Shown here: one piece after another, positions 4,509 through 5,558 of the stretch | Numbering within the stretch: position 1 is the stretch's first letter | Layout of the letters: each line of letters starts with the position of its first letter | Origin: an uncultured Bacteroidota bacterium | Lineage (GTDB): Bacteria > Bacteroidota > Bacteroidia > Chitinophagales > Chitinophagaceae | Reading direction: 5' to 3' | Length of the DNA stretch: 5,558 nucleotides | Assembly (NCBI GenBank): GCA_903825095.1 | Contig: CAIJZF010000041.1 | Location: 1-5,558, forward strand | Notes under the pieces: generated by a model | Database searches by the model: none | Seen by the model: only the letters and a program-made list of their open reading frames with translations | Told to the model about the DNA's origin: nothing | Program-made: the position numbers and the translations under genes

Positions 4509-4932
4509 ACGTTTCCTTTACAACTGCATCCATGAATTCTCCCAAAATATCTATAAGCAGAGGAAATTCTTTTCCATATTTTTCTTTATATTCTTTCATT
4601 TGAATTGAAAAGTGGCTTTCAGTTTCTTCTTTAGATACACCTAATTTCTTAAGCGCCACTCCTTTATTTAAAGTATGAGAAATCTTTGGCATTACTTTAT
4701 CTAAAGTTTTTACAAATTGTGCTTCTTTGGTGTCTAATCTTTCATATTCTTCTATTGTTTTATGAATCCATGGATATACACGACCTAATTCACTTTCTAT
4801 TCTCTTCAATGATTCCGCTTCTTTCATTTCTTTCTTTCCGCGATTTTCATCTGTTATATTAATAGAATTAGTGTCACCCGCAAAAGAAAGGGAAGCAAAA
4901 AGCATTAGAAAAGTAAGTAAGATTTTTTTCAT
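4501..4932 (-). CDS. Chimeric ORF: DsbA-like signal peptide plus HD-hydrolase C-terminal part
   Basis: This 143-residue ORF appears to be made of two unrelated parts. Residues 1-18 (MKKILLTFLMLFASLSFA) form a classical Sec signal peptide of the sort that begins betaproteobacterial DsbA. From residue 18 on it resembles a YfbR-like HD-domain hydrolase entered midway. AGDT matches the segment that follows the catalytic HD pair in that family (HDLVE.YAGDT). Then come the KKEMKEAESLKRI helix, EEYERLDTKEAQFVKTLDKV with D78 as the last metal ligand, and a C-terminal helical part. The first His and the His-Asp pair of the metal site are absent, so the product cannot be a normal HD enzyme. A Shine-Dalgarno (AAGGAT) lies 9 nt downstream of the SPOR stop codon. 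It is either an assembly or amplification chimera joined in frame, or a real fusion that exports a dead HD fragment. I favour the artefact. Confidence 0.75.
   Translation of the reverse strand: MKKILLTFLMLFASLSFAGDTNSINITDENRGKKEMKEAESLKRIESELGRVYPWIHKTIEEYERLDTKEAQFVKTLDKVMPKISHTLNKGVALKKLGVSKEETESHFSIQMKEYKEKYGKEFPLLIDILGEFMDAVVKETYV
4870..4885. other. Probable chimera breakpoint
   Basis: The switch from DsbA-type signal peptide to HD-domain sequence occurs around the codons for F17-A18-G19-D20. Alanine codon 18 (4879-4881) fits both parents, SFA of the signal peptide and YAGDT of the HD protein, so a few bases of microhomology could have joined them. All genes on the high side look betaproteobacterial, and tatD on the low side looks patescibacterial. 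Confidence 0.6.
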
Positions 4933-4941
4933 AGAATATCC

Positions 4942-5511
4942 TTAATTATTCGTGTTTGTATTGTTTGTTGTGGCTTTCACTAAAATGGGTTTAAAACCAT
5001 TTTTAATAAGATCATTTTTAGTTTTCATAATTTGTGCATCATCCATCATGGGACCCACTCTCACTTTATGAACCACTTCATTATTTTGTGAAGGTGCTGT
5101 GAGTACGACCGCTTCAAATCCTAAAAGTGCCAACTTTGCTTTCGTATTGTCAGCTTCTTTATCAGAATTAAATGAGCCCACTTGATAAAAATAGACTTCT
5201 TTTTGTGGAATGGAGGCTGGGTTTTTTAAGGCTTGCGTCGTTTCACGATCTGAAGCTTCTTTGTCGCCATTAGGTAAAATATTGTAGAAATCAAATTTCG
5301 TTGGCTGGTCTTGTGTCGCGCTATCTCCTGTCATCTCTCCTTCAGGCTTAGCCCCTTGAATTTCAATACATGACCCATTCGTGTCTTTACTTACAAAAGG
5401 ACTTTTACCATTAGTAATAAAAACAGTAATAGCAATGGACAAACCAATGCCAACCAGAATGCCCATAAAAAGACCATTCGTAAAAGAACTACCTGATTTA
5501 CCTTTTTCCAT
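4942..5511 (-). CDS. SPOR-domain membrane protein
   Basis: This 189-residue single-pass inner-membrane protein has a short cytoplasmic N-terminus (MEKGKSGSS) and one transmembrane helix at about 12-33 (GLFMGILVGIGLSIAITVFI). A low-complexity periplasmic linker contains KFDFYNILPNGDKE (72-85), a segment typical of betaproteobacterial homologues. A SPOR domain covers about 105-180 (YFYQVGSFNSDKEADNTKAKLALLGF, KVRVGP, GFKPILVK). SPOR domains bind denuded septal peptidoglycan, so the protein probably localises to the division site. The tail is Asn/Thr-rich. An AAGGT Shine-Dalgarno precedes the ATG at 5509-5511. Its place directly after argS and before a DsbA-like start is the order I know from betaproteobacteria such as Methylophilales. 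A SPOR/FtsN-like protein would be unusual in a reduced CPR genome. Confidence 0.88.
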   Translation of the reverse strand: MEKGKSGSSFTNGLFMGILVGIGLSIAITVFITNGKSPFVSKDTNGSCIEIQGAKPEGEMTGDSATQDQPTKFDFYNILPNGDKEASDRETTQALKNPASIPQKEVYFYQVGSFNSDKEADNTKAKLALLGFEAVVLTAPSQNNEVVHKVRVGPMMDDAQIMKTKNDLIKNGFKPILVKATTNNTNTNN

Positions 5512-5529
5512 ATGTACCTTATTTTCTTA

Positions 5530-5558
5530 TTACATTTTTTCCGGAGCGTTGACACCGA
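5530..5558 (-). CDS. argS: Arginyl-tRNA synthetase, last codons (partial)
   Basis: Only the 3' end is in the window. The minus strand reads GVNAPEKM and a TAA stop at 5530-5532, with the frame open to the window edge. ArgS proteins characteristically end in LGxxAPExM, and argS directly precedes the SPOR gene in betaproteobacteria. Both facts support the call, but eight residues alone cannot prove it. The SPOR start codon follows 18 nt later. Confidence 0.6.

Overview
The window is AT-rich and every convincing gene lies on the minus strand, so transcription runs from high to low coordinates. The larger part, about 1-4880, looks like a Patescibacteria/CPR (Parcubacteria-like) genome. The evidence is the style of SSB, S18 and S6 in the compact rpsF-ssb-rpsR order, a TatD with a CPR-like insert between its GECGLD and LMLHGRP motifs, and the C-terminal part of an HD-domain hydrolase. 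The last ~680 bases look betaproteobacterial, possibly a low-GC Methylophilaceae: the tail of argS, a SPOR-domain membrane protein, then a DsbA-like signal peptide. The join falls inside one ORF (4501-4932), in frame, so the window is either a chimeric assembly or a remarkable natural fusion. These taxonomic calls rest on recalled family patterns, not on a search.

Layout from transcription start to end: argS 3' end (5530-5558); SPOR protein (4942-5511); signal peptide fused to an HD-hydrolase C-terminal part (4501-4932); tatD (3672-4508), overlapping it by 8 nt; arginase (2712-3662), which carries a terminator-like perfect palindrome inside its coding sequence; a promoter and a 102-aa protein with a faint cold-shock-like motif (2322-2630), closed by a terminator hairpin; a promoter and a three-helix membrane protein (1762-2190); a hairpin with a T-rich tail; then rpsF (1156-1680), ssb (582-1046) and rpsR (166-369). 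S6 and S18 bind next to each other in the 30S platform and SSB coats single-stranded DNA, the classic bacterial grouping.

The most interesting signal is a pair of ~132-nt structured elements, at 41-172 and 457-588, one directly behind the stop codon of rpsR and one behind that of ssb. They align without a single gap at a constant offset of 416. In the 84-nt core 74 positions are identical. The flanking helix arms have largely diverged in sequence but still pair, with about ten compensatory base-pair changes in total. The one-sided exceptions are nearly all G-T pairs when read on the plus strand, opposite to the genes. This points to a structured RNA, or a folded single strand, of the plus strand that I do not recognise. 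The same intergenic regions carry arrays with an exact 7-nt period just upstream of the ssb and rpsR starts, both of which lack a visible Shine-Dalgarno.
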